DNA of 64,000 nucleotides, from contig DETK01000014.1 of NCBI GenBank assembly GCA_002361615.1, positions 2,885 to 66,884 on the forward strand, in the 5' to 3' direction. Under the pieces are notes generated by a model. It saw only the letters and a list, made by a program, of their open reading frames with translations. It searched no databases and was not told the origin of the DNA. A program made the translations under genes and the position numbers. Source of the stretch: Bacteroidales bacterium UBA3290 (lineage in GTDB: Bacteria; Bacteroidota; Bacteroidia; Bacteroidales; UBA932). Shown in pieces: positions 6,390 to 15,473 of the stretch (positions within the stretch are counted from its first letter, which is position 1; each line of letters begins with the position of its first letter).

Positions 6390-7628
6390 CTATCTTTCCC
6401 AGTTCAGGATCTTGTAGAAGTCGTATTCCTCGGGATTGGGGACATACTGCTTCGCACCTTCGTAGTCGCGGGGGGTGATGTAGTTGAGCAGGTGCTTGAA
6501 CACCACCTGGGCCTGGTCGCCTTCGATGTCCACCAGACGCGGCGGGATCTTGCCCGTTTCGGGATCCTGCAGCTCTTCGAGGTAGAGCGGGCGGATGGTG
6601 CCGATCTGATCGACGAACACCATGCAGCCGGTCTCGCCTTTCTGGAAGAGTTCATACACGCCGGCGCCGAGCTGCGAGCAGTAGAAGAGGTCGTAGGCAA
6701 TCGGCTGCTGGCAGCGGATGTCATAGCCGATCTCGACGGGACGCGTCTTGACCTTCAGACCGAGCTCCTTGAGTTTAATCTCGAGCATATCGTTGAACAG
6801 CTGAGCCTTGGAAATCTTGCCAAGTTCTGGATGGCCGTGGTCGTCGTAAGTGAACTTGATGCCCGTTTCCTTGAGCTGCTCGTCGCTGAGCATGTGGAAC
6901 ACGCCCTCTGAGACGATGATACCGCCGTAGGCGATGCCGCGCAGTCTGCGTTTGACGATGGCGCTGATCGAGAGGCGGAGGATCTTGTCAACCGTGATCT
7001 CGGTCTTGTTGAACATCTCGGGGATGATGATCATCGGATAGTGGCAGGAAGCGCCGATACCCATGGCAAGGTGGCCGGCGCTGCGACCCATGGCCGAGAC
7101 GATGAACCAGTTACCGGAAGTACGGGCGTCTTCATAGACCGTCGTGGCGATACGGGCACCTTCCGCCTTGGCGGAATTGTAACCGAAGGTCGGTGCGTTC
7201 ATCGGCAGCGGGAGGTCGTTGTCGATCGTCTTGGGAACGTGGATGTTCTGGACGGGATATTTCTTCTCACGCAGGAACTTGCCGATACGGTTGGCCGTCG
7301 AGGCCGTGTCGTCGCCGCCGATGGTCACCAGCAGGCGGATATTGTTCTCCTGGAAAAACTTCAGATTGAAATAGCGGTCAAAATCTTCCTGGGTCGGCTT
7401 GTAACGGCTCATCTGCAGATAGGAACCGCCGCGGTTGAAGATCGAGTCCGCCAGGGCGAAATTGAATTCGATGTAACTCGGGGATGCCGAGAAGATGCCG
7501 GAATAACCGCCGTGCAGTCCGAGCACGCGGTAACCTTCCGCCATGAATGCCTTGGCGATGGTTCCTTCCACGGTGTTGATACCGGGAGCGGGTCCGCCGC
7601 CAGCCAAAATAACAATGGATTCTCTCAT
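6390..7628 (-). CDS. pfp: PPi-type phosphofructokinase (diphosphate-fructose-6-phosphate phosphotransferase)
   Basis: The enzyme interconverts fructose-6-phosphate and fructose-1,6-bisphosphate. The protein is 412 residues from the ATG at 7626-7628 (MRESIVILAGGGPAPG). The frame stays open further upstream, but that part is antisense to ligA and follows a promoter, so it is not included. Two positions distinguish PPi from ATP enzymes: GGDDT (residues 104-108, Asp in place of the Gly of GGDGS) and PKTIDND (132-138, Lys in place of Gly). Both point to PPi as phosphoryl donor, making the step reversible. A TATCTTTG -7 box is at 7667-7674, back to back with the ligA promoter. The donor assignment is inferred from these residues. 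Confidence 0.9.
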   Translation of the reverse strand: MRESIVILAGGGPAPGINTVEGTIAKAFMAEGYRVLGLHGGYSGIFSASPSYIEFNFALADSIFNRGGSYLQMSRYKPTQEDFDRYFNLKFFQENNIRLLVTIGGDDTASTANRIGKFLREKKYPVQNIHVPKTIDNDLPLPMNAPTFGYNSAKAEGARIATTVYEDARTSGNWFIVSAMGRSAGHLAMGIGASCHYPMIIIPEMFNKTEITVDKILRLSISAIVKRRLRGIAYGGIIVSEGVFHMLSDEQLKETGIKFTYDDHGHPELGKISKAQLFNDMLEIKLKELGLKVKTRPVEIGYDIRCQQPIAYDLFYCSQLGAGVYELFQKGETGCMVFVDQIGTIRPLYLEELQDPETGKIPPRLVDIEGDQAQVVFKHLLNYITPRDYEGAKQYVPNPEEYDFYKILNWER

Positions 7629-7666
7629 AGTATATGGGGTATTTATCTCTTCGATTTTTGACTTCG

Positions 7667-7704
7667 CAAAGATATTACTTTTTGATAAAATATCGTTATT
7701 TTTG
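7667..7704. promoter_or_regulatory. divergent promoters of pfp and ligA
   Basis: The minus strand has TATCTTTG at 7667-7674 for pfp, and the plus strand has TATTTTTG at 7697-7704 for ligA. The whole intergenic stretch is AT-rich compared with its flanks. The -33 elements are weak or poorly spaced. Confidence 0.55.
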
Positions 7705-7721
7705 TAGTTTATTGAAAGAAT

Positions 7722-9749
7722 ATGGCGAAAATAGGCAAAGCAGCGGCGAAAGAGCGGATCGAGTTCCTGAAAAAAGAACTGGAACGGCATAATTACAATT
7801 ATTATGTGCTCAATGCGCCCGCCATCACGGATTTCGAGTTCGACCTGCTGATGAGCGAGCTGCAGGGGCTGGAGAAACTGTATCCTGAATTCGCCACGGA
7901 AGACAGCCCCACCCGCCATGTCGGCAGCGACCTTGCCCCTGCCAGCCAGGGAGGCGACTTCGCCCAGGTGCCGCACCGCTACCCGATGCTTTCCCTGGGC
8001 AATACGTACGCGCGCGAGGAACTCTTCGAGTTCGACAATCGCATCCGGAGGGTGGTCAGCGTCCCCTACTCCTATTCCTGTGAGCTGAAGTTCGACGGCA
8101 CGGCCATCTGCCTGACCTATCGTAACGGGCGGCTGCTCCGCGCCCTGACGCGCGGCGACGGCACCAAAGGCGACGATGTCACGCGCAATGTGGTCCACAT
8201 CCCCGCCATTCCCCGCGAACTCCATGGAGACGACATTCCCGAAGAATTCGAGATCCGCGGTGAAATCTACATGCCGTACGCTGCCTTCGACCGCCTCAAC
8301 GCCGAGCGCGCGGAAGCGGAACTGGAGCCCTTCGCCAACCCGCGGAACGCCGCTTCCGGCAGCCTGAAGCTCCAGAATCCCGCCGAAATGCGTACCCGCG
8401 GCCTCGACTGCGTGCTTTACCACGTCCTCGGAGAAAACCTTCCTTTCAAGACCCATACAGAAGCCCTCGAAGCGGCCAGCCGCTGGGGGCTTCCCGTTTC
8501 CGAATACAGCCGCGTGGCCGCCGGAATCGACGAGGCCGTCGCCTACATCGATGCGTGGGACACGCGCCGCAAGACGCTCCCCTTCGCCACCGACGGCATC
8601 GTCATCAAAGTCAACGAACTCGACCTGCAGCGCCAGCTCGGTTTCACGGCCAAGTCGCCGCGCTGGGCCACGGCCTGGAAGTTCAAGCCCGAACAGGCGC
8701 TCACTCCGCTCCTTTCCGTCGATTACCAGGTCGGCCGCACCGGCGCCGTCACCCCGGTGGCAAATCTCGAGCCCGTGCTGCTCTCCGGCACCGTGGTCAA
8801 GCGCGCCTCGCTCCACAACAAGGACCAGATGGACCTGCTTGACATCCACCTGGGCGATTACGTGTATGTAGAAAAAGGCGGAGAGATCATTCCCAAGATT
8901 ACGGGCGTGGAACTGTCAAAACGTCCGGAAGGCGCCGTGCGGCCCGCTTTCCCCGACCGCTGTCCCGACTGCGGCACCCCGCTGGTGAGAGACGAAGACG
9001 AAGCCCGGCACTACTGTCCCAACAACGAGACCTGTCCCGTCCAGATCAAGGGCCGCTTCATCCATTTCGCCGGGCGCAAGGCCATGGACATCCTGGCCGG
9101 CGAGGCGACTGTGGAGGCCCTTTACAACAAAGGTTTCATCCACAGCCTGCCCGATCTCTACACGCTGACCCGCGAGCAACTCATCTCGCTCGAAGGCTGG
9201 CAGGAGAAATCGGCCGACAACTTCCTCGCAAGTCTCGAAGCGAGCCGGAAAGTTCCGTTCGAGCGCGTGCTCTACGCGCTGGGCATCCGCCACGTGGGCG
9301 AACAGACCGCCAAGACGCTGGCCCGCCACTTCGGCTCCATCGACGCCCTGATGGCCGCCTCGCGTGACGAACTGATGCAGGTCGAGGACATCGGCGGAAC
9401 GGTAGCCGATGCCATCCTGGCGTGGTCCGCCTCGGAAAGAGGCCGGGAAACGGTCAGCCGCCTGCGGGAAGCGGGACTTCAGATGTCCGTCGATACGTCG
9501 TCACAAATGCGGCTATCCGACCGGCTGGAAGGGAAAATCCTCGTCATCTCGGGCAATTTCTCCATCTCCCGTGAGGCCATGAAGGCACTCATCGAGGCGC
9601 ACGGCGGCAAGAATTCCGGTTCGGTGAGCGGCAAGACTTCCTGGTTGCTCGCCGGCGAAAAGGCAGGCCCGGAGAAATTGAAGAAGGCCGAAAAACTGGG
9701 TATCCCCGTCATCGACGAAGCCCGGTTCCATCAACTGATCGGAGAATAA
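7722..9749 (+). CDS. ligA: NAD-dependent DNA ligase
   Basis: LigA seals nicks during replication and repair using NAD. At 675 residues it has the family's usual length. The Ia domain (about 1-70) precedes the adenylation domain with lysine 123 in motif KFDGT (CELKFDGTAIC). An OB fold follows, then a four-cysteine zinc finger (CPDCGTP near 413 to CPNNETCP near 435), tandem helix-hairpin-helix motifs (about 460-590) and a C-terminal BRCT domain starting near 600 (LEGKILVISGNF). It begins a plus-strand run of closely packed genes; brkB-like starts three bases after its stop codon. All domains are present, and the identification is secure. Confidence 0.98.
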   Translation: MAKIGKAAAKERIEFLKKELERHNYNYYVLNAPAITDFEFDLLMSELQGLEKLYPEFATEDSPTRHVGSDLAPASQGGDFAQVPHRYPMLSLGNTYAREELFEFDNRIRRVVSVPYSYSCELKFDGTAICLTYRNGRLLRALTRGDGTKGDDVTRNVVHIPAIPRELHGDDIPEEFEIRGEIYMPYAAFDRLNAERAEAELEPFANPRNAASGSLKLQNPAEMRTRGLDCVLYHVLGENLPFKTHTEALEAASRWGLPVSEYSRVAAGIDEAVAYIDAWDTRRKTLPFATDGIVIKVNELDLQRQLGFTAKSPRWATAWKFKPEQALTPLLSVDYQVGRTGAVTPVANLEPVLLSGTVVKRASLHNKDQMDLLDIHLGDYVYVEKGGEIIPKITGVELSKRPEGAVRPAFPDRCPDCGTPLVRDEDEARHYCPNNETCPVQIKGRFIHFAGRKAMDILAGEATVEALYNKGFIHSLPDLYTLTREQLISLEGWQEKSADNFLASLEASRKVPFERVLYALGIRHVGEQTAKTLARHFGSIDALMAASRDELMQVEDIGGTVADAILAWSASERGRETVSRLREAGLQMSVDTSSQMRLSDRLEGKILVISGNFSISREAMKALIEAHGGKNSGSVSGKTSWLLAGEKAGPEKLKKAEKLGIPVIDEARFHQLIGE

Positions 9750-9752
9750 GCG

Positions 9753-10742
9753 ATGAGACTGTTCCTGGCACGCATAAAAGACCTGATCCGGATGCTCGTC
9801 AAATTCTTGACCAAGGACATCTGGGCGCTCGATTTCAGCCAGTTGAGCGACGCCCGCAAGCGTCTGTTCAAGAGCATCCAGGCCTTTTTGCTCACGGCCA
9901 AGGGTTTTGCCAAGGAACGGGTCGGCCGCGAGGCGATCGCCCTGAGCCAGTTCACCGTCCTGGCCGTCATTCCGATGATTGCCCTGATCCTGTTCATTTC
10001 CAATGGCTTCGGACTCGACCAGATACTTTCCGACCGGCTCCGGGAATCCTTTCCCACCAGCACGCAGCTCATCCAGGTCATCACGGACTACGCGCTCAAC
10101 CTGATCCGCGCTACCGAAAACGGCATCTTCGGCTGGATCTCCTTCCTGAGCTTTATCTGGACCATCATCTGGCTGATGATCAACGTCGAACTTGCGTTCA
10201 ACCGCATCTGGCAGGTCCGGGAGCCCCGCAAACTCTGGCAGCGCATCACCGTCTACTTCGCCATCATGCTGGTCACGCCGTTCGTGCTGATCCTGCTCTT
10301 CTCGGGATGGGCCTACTACGCACGTTTCATCGGCTTGCTGGAAGGTCATCTGGGCGCGTTCAAATTCATCACGGGCAACATGTTCTGGCTGGCCATCTAC
10401 GGCCTTGTCGTGCTGGCGCTCTCGGTGATGTACAAGTTCATCCCCCACGCGAAGGTCCGCTACGGCTCTGCCCTGAAGGCCGCCCTGATCATCGGCGTCC
10501 CCTTCGTCCTGCTGCAATATCTCTATATGGGTACCCAGGTGATGGTGACCCGCCTCGGCGCAGTGTACGGCGCCCTGGCCTTCATCCCGCTGCTCCTGGT
10601 CTGGCTCAACCTGTGCTGGCAGGTCGTCCTGTTCGGTGCCGAGCTTTCACGGGGTTACACCCTGGTCGACTACAAGGAGGCCCGCGAACGCGGTCTGATC
10701 CAGCTCACGGAATACGAAGCGGCCAAACTGAATCATGAGTGA
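9753..10742 (+). CDS. YihY/BrkB family inner-membrane protein
   Basis: A 329-residue polytopic membrane protein of the YihY/virulence factor BrkB family (old name RNase BN-like, not a nuclease). After a basic cytoplasmic N-terminus (about 1-60), about six hydrophobic segments follow, including the family-typical 'GREAIALSQFTVLAVIP' and 'AVYGALAFIPLLLVWLNL' stretches. The last 35 residues are hydrophilic. Function is not established; some members are proposed transporters. It lies between ligA (3-base gap) and rel, whose GTG overlaps its stop codon, so translation is probably coupled. Family membership is firm; the role is unknown. Confidence 0.88.
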   Translation: MRLFLARIKDLIRMLVKFLTKDIWALDFSQLSDARKRLFKSIQAFLLTAKGFAKERVGREAIALSQFTVLAVIPMIALILFISNGFGLDQILSDRLRESFPTSTQLIQVITDYALNLIRATENGIFGWISFLSFIWTIIWLMINVELAFNRIWQVREPRKLWQRITVYFAIMLVTPFVLILLFSGWAYYARFIGLLEGHLGAFKFITGNMFWLAIYGLVVLALSVMYKFIPHAKVRYGSALKAALIIGVPFVLLQYLYMGTQVMVTRLGAVYGALAFIPLLLVWLNLCWQVVLFGAELSRGYTLVDYKEARERGLIQLTEYEAAKLNHE

Positions 10743-12985
10743 CTATGTTTACAGAAGAGGATTATAAACTGATCGAACGCGAATTTGAAGGACTGCGTGA
10801 ATCCAGCCGGAAACGCTGTGCCAATGATGAGCAGTACCAACTGGTCCTCAAGGCTTTCGAATTCGCCAACGAAGCGCACAAAGGTGTCCGGCGCCGCAGC
10901 GGCGAGCCCTATATCCTGCACCCGATCGCCGTGGCCAAGATCGTCGTCGACGAAATCGGTCTGGGCTGCAAGTCCATTTGCGCCGCCCTGCTCCACGACG
11001 TAGTGGAGGATACCGACTTCACGGTGGAGGACATCGAACGGCTGTTCGGCGGGAAGATCGCCTCGCTGGTCGACGGACTCACCAAGATCAAGACCGCCCT
11101 GGACAACGACAACAAGAACAAGAACCTGTCGAACCGCGTGAGCCTCCAGGCCGAAAACTTCCGGCGCATCCTGGTGACCCTCAACGACGACGTGCGCATC
11201 GTCCTGATCAAGCTGGCCGACCGGCTCCACAACGTGCGAACCATCCAGTTCATGCCTGAGTATAAGCGGGACAAGATTCTCAGCGAGACGATGTTCCTCT
11301 TCATCCCGCTGGCCCACCGCCTTGGCCTGTACAGCATCAAGTCGGAGATGGAGAACATCTGGCTCAAGTACCGTGAACCCGCCGCCTACACGTCGATTGA
11401 AAAACAGCTGGGCCGGATCAACTCGGAGCGCGGCACCCAGATCGACGATTTCATCGCCCCCATCCGGGCCGAGCTCGACAAGGCAGGCTTCAAGTACACC
11501 ATCCTCAAGCGCCTGAAGACCCCCTACTCGATCTGGAAGAAGATGACCACCAAGAACATCCCCTTCGAGCAGATCTTCGACATCTACGCGGTACGCATCA
11601 TCTTCACGCCCAAATCCAGCCCCAGCGAACGGGAGCAGTGCTGGGCCATCTTCTCGATGATCACGGGCCTGTACTCCTACAAGCCTGACCGCAACCGCGA
11701 CTGGGTGGACAAGCCCAAGAGCAACGGCTACGAAGCCCTGCACCTGACCGTGATGGGCAACGGCGGACACTGGGTCGAAGTGCAGATCCGCAGCGAAAGG
11801 ATGAACGCCATCGCCGAGCGCGGCATCGCCGCCCACTGGCTCTACAAGGACGCCGGACTGGGCAACGAAGACAGCGAGATCGACCACTGGCTCCAGCAGG
11901 TACGGGAAATCCTCGAAAACCCCGATATCGACGCGATGCAGTTCCTCGACGAGTTCCACCAGGAACTGGTGACCTCGTCGATCTATGTCTTCACGCCCAA
12001 GGGCGAATCGAAGAACCTGGCCAAGGGTTCCACGGCGCTCGATTTCGCCTACGGCATCCACACCGAAATCGGCAACCACGCCATCGCCGCCAAGGTCAAC
12101 CAGCGGCTCGTCCCGCTCTCCCAGGTCCTGACCAACGGCGACCAGGTGGAGATCATCACTTCCCAGAACGCACGGCCCCGGCGCGAATGGCTGGATTTCC
12201 TCAAGACCAGCCGGGCCCGCAACCTGGTGATGGACGCCCTCAAGTCGGACAAGAAGAACTGCATCAAGGAGGGCATGGAAATCCTCGACCGCAAGCTCGA
12301 CGAGCGCAACATCACCGAACGGACCCGCGTGCTGAAGAAACTCATCGACTACTACAATATCTCCGGCGGCAAGGACGAACTCTACAACAAGATCGGCATA
12401 GGCGTGATCGACCTCAGCGACCTCGACAAGGCGCTGCGTACCAATGCCATCCGCCGCAACGTCCAGATGTGGGGCGTGAAACTCCTCAGCCCGCTCCGCA
12501 ACGGCTCGATCGACAAGAAGACCGAATTCCTGCTCAAGGAGAACATCGACGAGGGAACCATCTCCTTCAATATAGCGGAGTGCTGCTCCCCCATCCCGGG
12601 CGACAGTGTGGTGGCCTTCATCGAGAACGACGGCACCGTGACCATCCACAAGAAGAGTTGTCCCGTGGCGGGCAACCTGGCTTCGAAGGAAGGCTACCGA
12701 ATCGTATCGGCCAAATGGAGCAAACACTTCATGATGTCGTATCTGGCAAGGATTTCGCTGGAGGGAATCGACCGGGTCGGCGTCCTGAGCGATCTGACGC
12801 GTGTCATCTCGCTGGTGCTGGGCGTCAACATGCGCCAACTGCACATCGAGACACACGACGAGATCTTCGAAGGTTTCATCGACCTGTACGTACACAACAC
12901 GGACGACCTGGACAAACTCATCCGCTCGCTGCAGAAGGTCAAGGGCATCGAACGGGTCAAACGCGTTGAAAACCAACTGTCATGA
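10739..12985 (+). CDS. rel: bifunctional (p)ppGpp synthetase/hydrolase
   Basis: This 748-residue RelA/SpoT homologue makes and degrades the alarmone (p)ppGpp. An N-terminal HD hydrolase (about 40-190) has conserved His, the HD pair in LLHDVVEDTD and a downstream ADRLHN Asp. The synthetase domain (about 235-360) includes RLKTPYSIWKKM and the catalytic region ending QIFDIYAVRI. A TGS domain starts near 414 (IYVFTPKG), then helical and zinc-finger-like segments with CCSPIPGD, and an ACT domain from about 662. Intact HD residues imply true bifunctionality. The start used is GTG at 10739, overlapping the previous stop; an ATG two codons later (10745) is the alternative. Confidence 0.96.
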   Translation: MTMFTEEDYKLIEREFEGLRESSRKRCANDEQYQLVLKAFEFANEAHKGVRRRSGEPYILHPIAVAKIVVDEIGLGCKSICAALLHDVVEDTDFTVEDIERLFGGKIASLVDGLTKIKTALDNDNKNKNLSNRVSLQAENFRRILVTLNDDVRIVLIKLADRLHNVRTIQFMPEYKRDKILSETMFLFIPLAHRLGLYSIKSEMENIWLKYREPAAYTSIEKQLGRINSERGTQIDDFIAPIRAELDKAGFKYTILKRLKTPYSIWKKMTTKNIPFEQIFDIYAVRIIFTPKSSPSEREQCWAIFSMITGLYSYKPDRNRDWVDKPKSNGYEALHLTVMGNGGHWVEVQIRSERMNAIAERGIAAHWLYKDAGLGNEDSEIDHWLQQVREILENPDIDAMQFLDEFHQELVTSSIYVFTPKGESKNLAKGSTALDFAYGIHTEIGNHAIAAKVNQRLVPLSQVLTNGDQVEIITSQNARPRREWLDFLKTSRARNLVMDALKSDKKNCIKEGMEILDRKLDERNITERTRVLKKLIDYYNISGGKDELYNKIGIGVIDLSDLDKALRTNAIRRNVQMWGVKLLSPLRNGSIDKKTEFLLKENIDEGTISFNIAECCSPIPGDSVVAFIENDGTVTIHKKSCPVAGNLASKEGYRIVSAKWSKHFMMSYLARISLEGIDRVGVLSDLTRVISLVLGVNMRQLHIETHDEIFEGFIDLYVHNTDDLDKLIRSLQKVKGIERVKRVENQLS

Positions 12986-14793
12986 GAAGAATCACCATTA
13001 CCGCCACCCTGCTGGGCCTGTTTGTGGTCGCCTGCCTGGCGAGCCACTCGTGCGCCAACACCACCACGCCTCCGAGCGGCGGACCGAAAGATACGCTCCC
13101 GCCCATCCTGCTCAAGGTCACGCCTGAGGAGGGCACAACCGGTTTCCCGCGCACCGAGGGCAAGGTGACGCTGCTGTACAATGAATATACGGTCGTCAAT
13201 TCAAAGAGTCCGGAAGGGATCCTGCTCTCTCCCCCGACGCCGCGCGGCCGCAAGCCTATCGCAAAGGTGAAAGGCAAGAACATCGTGGTCACGCTGCAGG
13301 ATACCCTGCGCGAAAACCAGACCTACGTCATCGACTTCGGACAGGCACTGGCCGACAACAACGAAGGAAACGTGGCACCGCGCTACGTGTACGCCTTCTC
13401 CACCGGCGAATCCATCGACTCGATGTATTTCACCGGTACCGTACTGGACAGCCGCTCGCTCACCCCGGTCAAGAGCGCGCTGGTAGCCGCCTACAGCGAC
13501 CTTTCCGACTCGGCCTGCTTCAACAAGATGCCCGACGCCGTGGTCAAGACCGACGATTGGGGCTTCTTCGTGATCCGCCACATCCGCGATACGGTCTACC
13601 AGATCTTCGTCTATACCGACAAGGACGGGGATTACCGCTACAACCCCGACGAAGACGACATCGGCTTCCTGGACTCGCTTTACACCCCGAAACATCACAT
13701 CAACGACTCGATCTTTGAACTGAGGCCCTTCAACATGAAGGACACGGCGCTTTGCGCCGCCCGGGAGCCGATGATTACGCTCCTTACTTTCAAGGAGCTG
13801 CAGTCGGTCCAGTACCTGCAGAACAGCGGCCGTGTAAGCAACCGCCAGGGCTTCCTGAAGTTCAGCGCCTCCGACGTCCAGATCAACTCGCTGGAATTCG
13901 TCGGCATACCCGACACCTCGGTAATCCTGCAGTACAACCAGACCCGCGACAGCATCGATTTCTGGATCAACACCGACTACCGGCTCGACGACAGCCTGCT
14001 CGTCCGCCTCAACTACATGAAGACCGATTCCACCGGCACGCTCGTCCCCGTCGACGAGAACCTGTCGCTGGCCGTCAAGCAGGAAGAAACGCCGGCGGGC
14101 GGTCCCAAAAAGCAGGATCAGGACAAGAAACAGGCGCCCGACACGGTCTTCAAACTGACGGTCAATGCGCAGAATGAGACCGTCGAACAACTGGGTGTCC
14201 GCGTGGAATCGGCACTCCCGTTGATCCGGGTCGAGCGCGACTCCGTCCAGCTCTGGGAGACCAATCCCAAAGGGCAGAAAGCCCAGAAAAAGTTCTCCTT
14301 CGAGCAGGATACCGCGGAGCTGCGCCGCTACATCATCACGCCCGCCGAGAAACTCACCAAGGGCTACGAATACGAATTGACCATCCCGCAAGGCACTTTC
14401 ATCAACCTCGACAAACTGCCCAACGAGGAGGCCAAGGCCAAGTTCAGCATTCCGCAATCCGAAGAGTTGAGCACCTTGCTGCTCGACCTCAAGGACGTGG
14501 AAGACCGCTACATCGTAGAACTGACCGACGAGAAAGGAACCAAGGTTTACCGCACCTATCACGTTGAAAAGGCCGGGAAACTGTCCTTCCCCTACCTGAG
14601 TGCCGGCAAGTATATGATCCGCATCACCTGCGACAAGAACCGGAACGGCTACGCCGACACGGGCAACCTGCTTGCACGCAAGCAGCCTGAAGTCGTGCGG
14701 TTCTACGAGAGTTCACCCGGCGAAAAGGTCTTCGAAGTCCTCGCATCGGCCGAAATCGAACAGACCATCGACCTTAAAGCGCTCTTCCGATGA
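12982..14793 (+). CDS. Ig-like (Big_5-type) domain lipoprotein
   Basis: A 603-residue exported protein with an N-terminal signal and a Cys that should be lipidated (VVAC at 15-18, or Cys24 ahead of 'ANTTTPPSGGPKDT'). Residues about 35-135 match the bacterial Ig-like fold found at the start of this common Bacteroidota family (DTLPPILLKVTPEEGTTGF). A carboxypeptidase-regulatory-like beta domain follows (about 150-250, 'YTDKDGDYRYNPDEDDIGFL'), and the rest is beta-rich with a short Lys/Gln-rich linker near 375-392. Function unknown; a structural or surface role is likely. It overlaps rel by four bases and the next gene by four, so it belongs to the ligA-ispG run. Confidence 0.82.
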   Translation: MRRITITATLLGLFVVACLASHSCANTTTPPSGGPKDTLPPILLKVTPEEGTTGFPRTEGKVTLLYNEYTVVNSKSPEGILLSPPTPRGRKPIAKVKGKNIVVTLQDTLRENQTYVIDFGQALADNNEGNVAPRYVYAFSTGESIDSMYFTGTVLDSRSLTPVKSALVAAYSDLSDSACFNKMPDAVVKTDDWGFFVIRHIRDTVYQIFVYTDKDGDYRYNPDEDDIGFLDSLYTPKHHINDSIFELRPFNMKDTALCAAREPMITLLTFKELQSVQYLQNSGRVSNRQGFLKFSASDVQINSLEFVGIPDTSVILQYNQTRDSIDFWINTDYRLDDSLLVRLNYMKTDSTGTLVPVDENLSLAVKQEETPAGGPKKQDQDKKQAPDTVFKLTVNAQNETVEQLGVRVESALPLIRVERDSVQLWETNPKGQKAQKKFSFEQDTAELRRYIITPAEKLTKGYEYELTIPQGTFINLDKLPNEEAKAKFSIPQSEELSTLLLDLKDVEDRYIVELTDEKGTKVYRTYHVEKAGKLSFPYLSAGKYMIRITCDKNRNGYADTGNLLARKQPEVVRFYESSPGEKVFEVLASAEIEQTIDLKALFR

Positions 14794-15473
14794 AAAAGAT
14801 CCTTTTCGTATTCCTCGCGCTCTCGATCGCCCTCGGCGCCGCCGCCCAGGACAATTTCATCTTCGACATGCCCGACGACTTCGCGCAGCTCGACACGGTG
14901 GCACACCCCGCGAAGTTCAAGAGCATCCACATGATCGGCGTCTCCTACGGCGTCAACTGGAGCGGTGTGACCTCCTCGCCCGGACTGGGTCAGGAAAAGA
15001 AGCTGACATACAACAATATCGGTGTCTATTTCACCTATTACCACGCGCTGTGGGACCAGCTGTTCAACTTCGGACTCAAGTTCGGCGTCATGCACGGCTA
15101 TGAAGGGTATCTGACGCCCAAGAACAACTACGGCGAGACCTGCGAGGTCCTTGAAGTCCCGCTCATTTCCCAGTTCAAGCTCGACTTCTCCCGCTTCCGC
15201 GTACTGCTCAATCTGGGCACTTACGGCGGATACCGGCTCTCCACTGACAAGGAGGGCGGTTTCGACCAGTACGACCAGCGGATGGACTACGGCGTGATTG
15301 GCGGCGGCGGCTTCGCCGTGGTCTTCAACCCGCTCGAATTCCACATAGAGGCCAACTACAAATACGCCCTGGCCAGTATGTATCACACCAACAAGATCAG
15401 CGACATCTACTGGATTTATACCTATCCCCAAAACGTCATGATCAGCGCTTCGCTGTTCGTCCATCTATGGTAG
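14790..15473 (+). CDS. outer-membrane beta-barrel protein
   Basis: A 227-residue protein with a clear signal peptide (residues 1-20, ending GAAAQ). The mature part is made of alternating hydrophobic and aromatic strands (YNNIGVYFTYYHALWDQL, FNFGLKFGVMHGY) and ends ISASLFVHLW, a terminal aromatic typical of barrels recognised by the BAM machinery. I do not recognise a specific family beyond a small porin-like or opacity-type barrel. It overlaps the Ig-like lipoprotein gene upstream by four bases and ispG downstream by seven. Role inferred from topology only. Confidence 0.8.
   Translation: MKKILFVFLALSIALGAAAQDNFIFDMPDDFAQLDTVAHPAKFKSIHMIGVSYGVNWSGVTSSPGLGQEKKLTYNNIGVYFTYYHALWDQLFNFGLKFGVMHGYEGYLTPKNNYGETCEVLEVPLISQFKLDFSRFRVLLNLGTYGGYRLSTDKEGGFDQYDQRMDYGVIGGGGFAVVFNPLEFHIEANYKYALASMYHTNKISDIYWIYTYPQNVMISASLFVHLW

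Noticed and set aside
7629..8849. Upstream extension of the pfp reading frame to about 819 codons
   Set aside because: The added part is antisense to ligA, lies beyond the pfp promoter box and has no similarity to phosphofructokinases. The protein starts naturally at MRESIVIL.
10733..12976. 747-codon open frame antisense to rel
   Set aside because: Rel is unmistakable on the plus strand. The antisense product is a typical Val/Asp/Glu-rich mirror translation.
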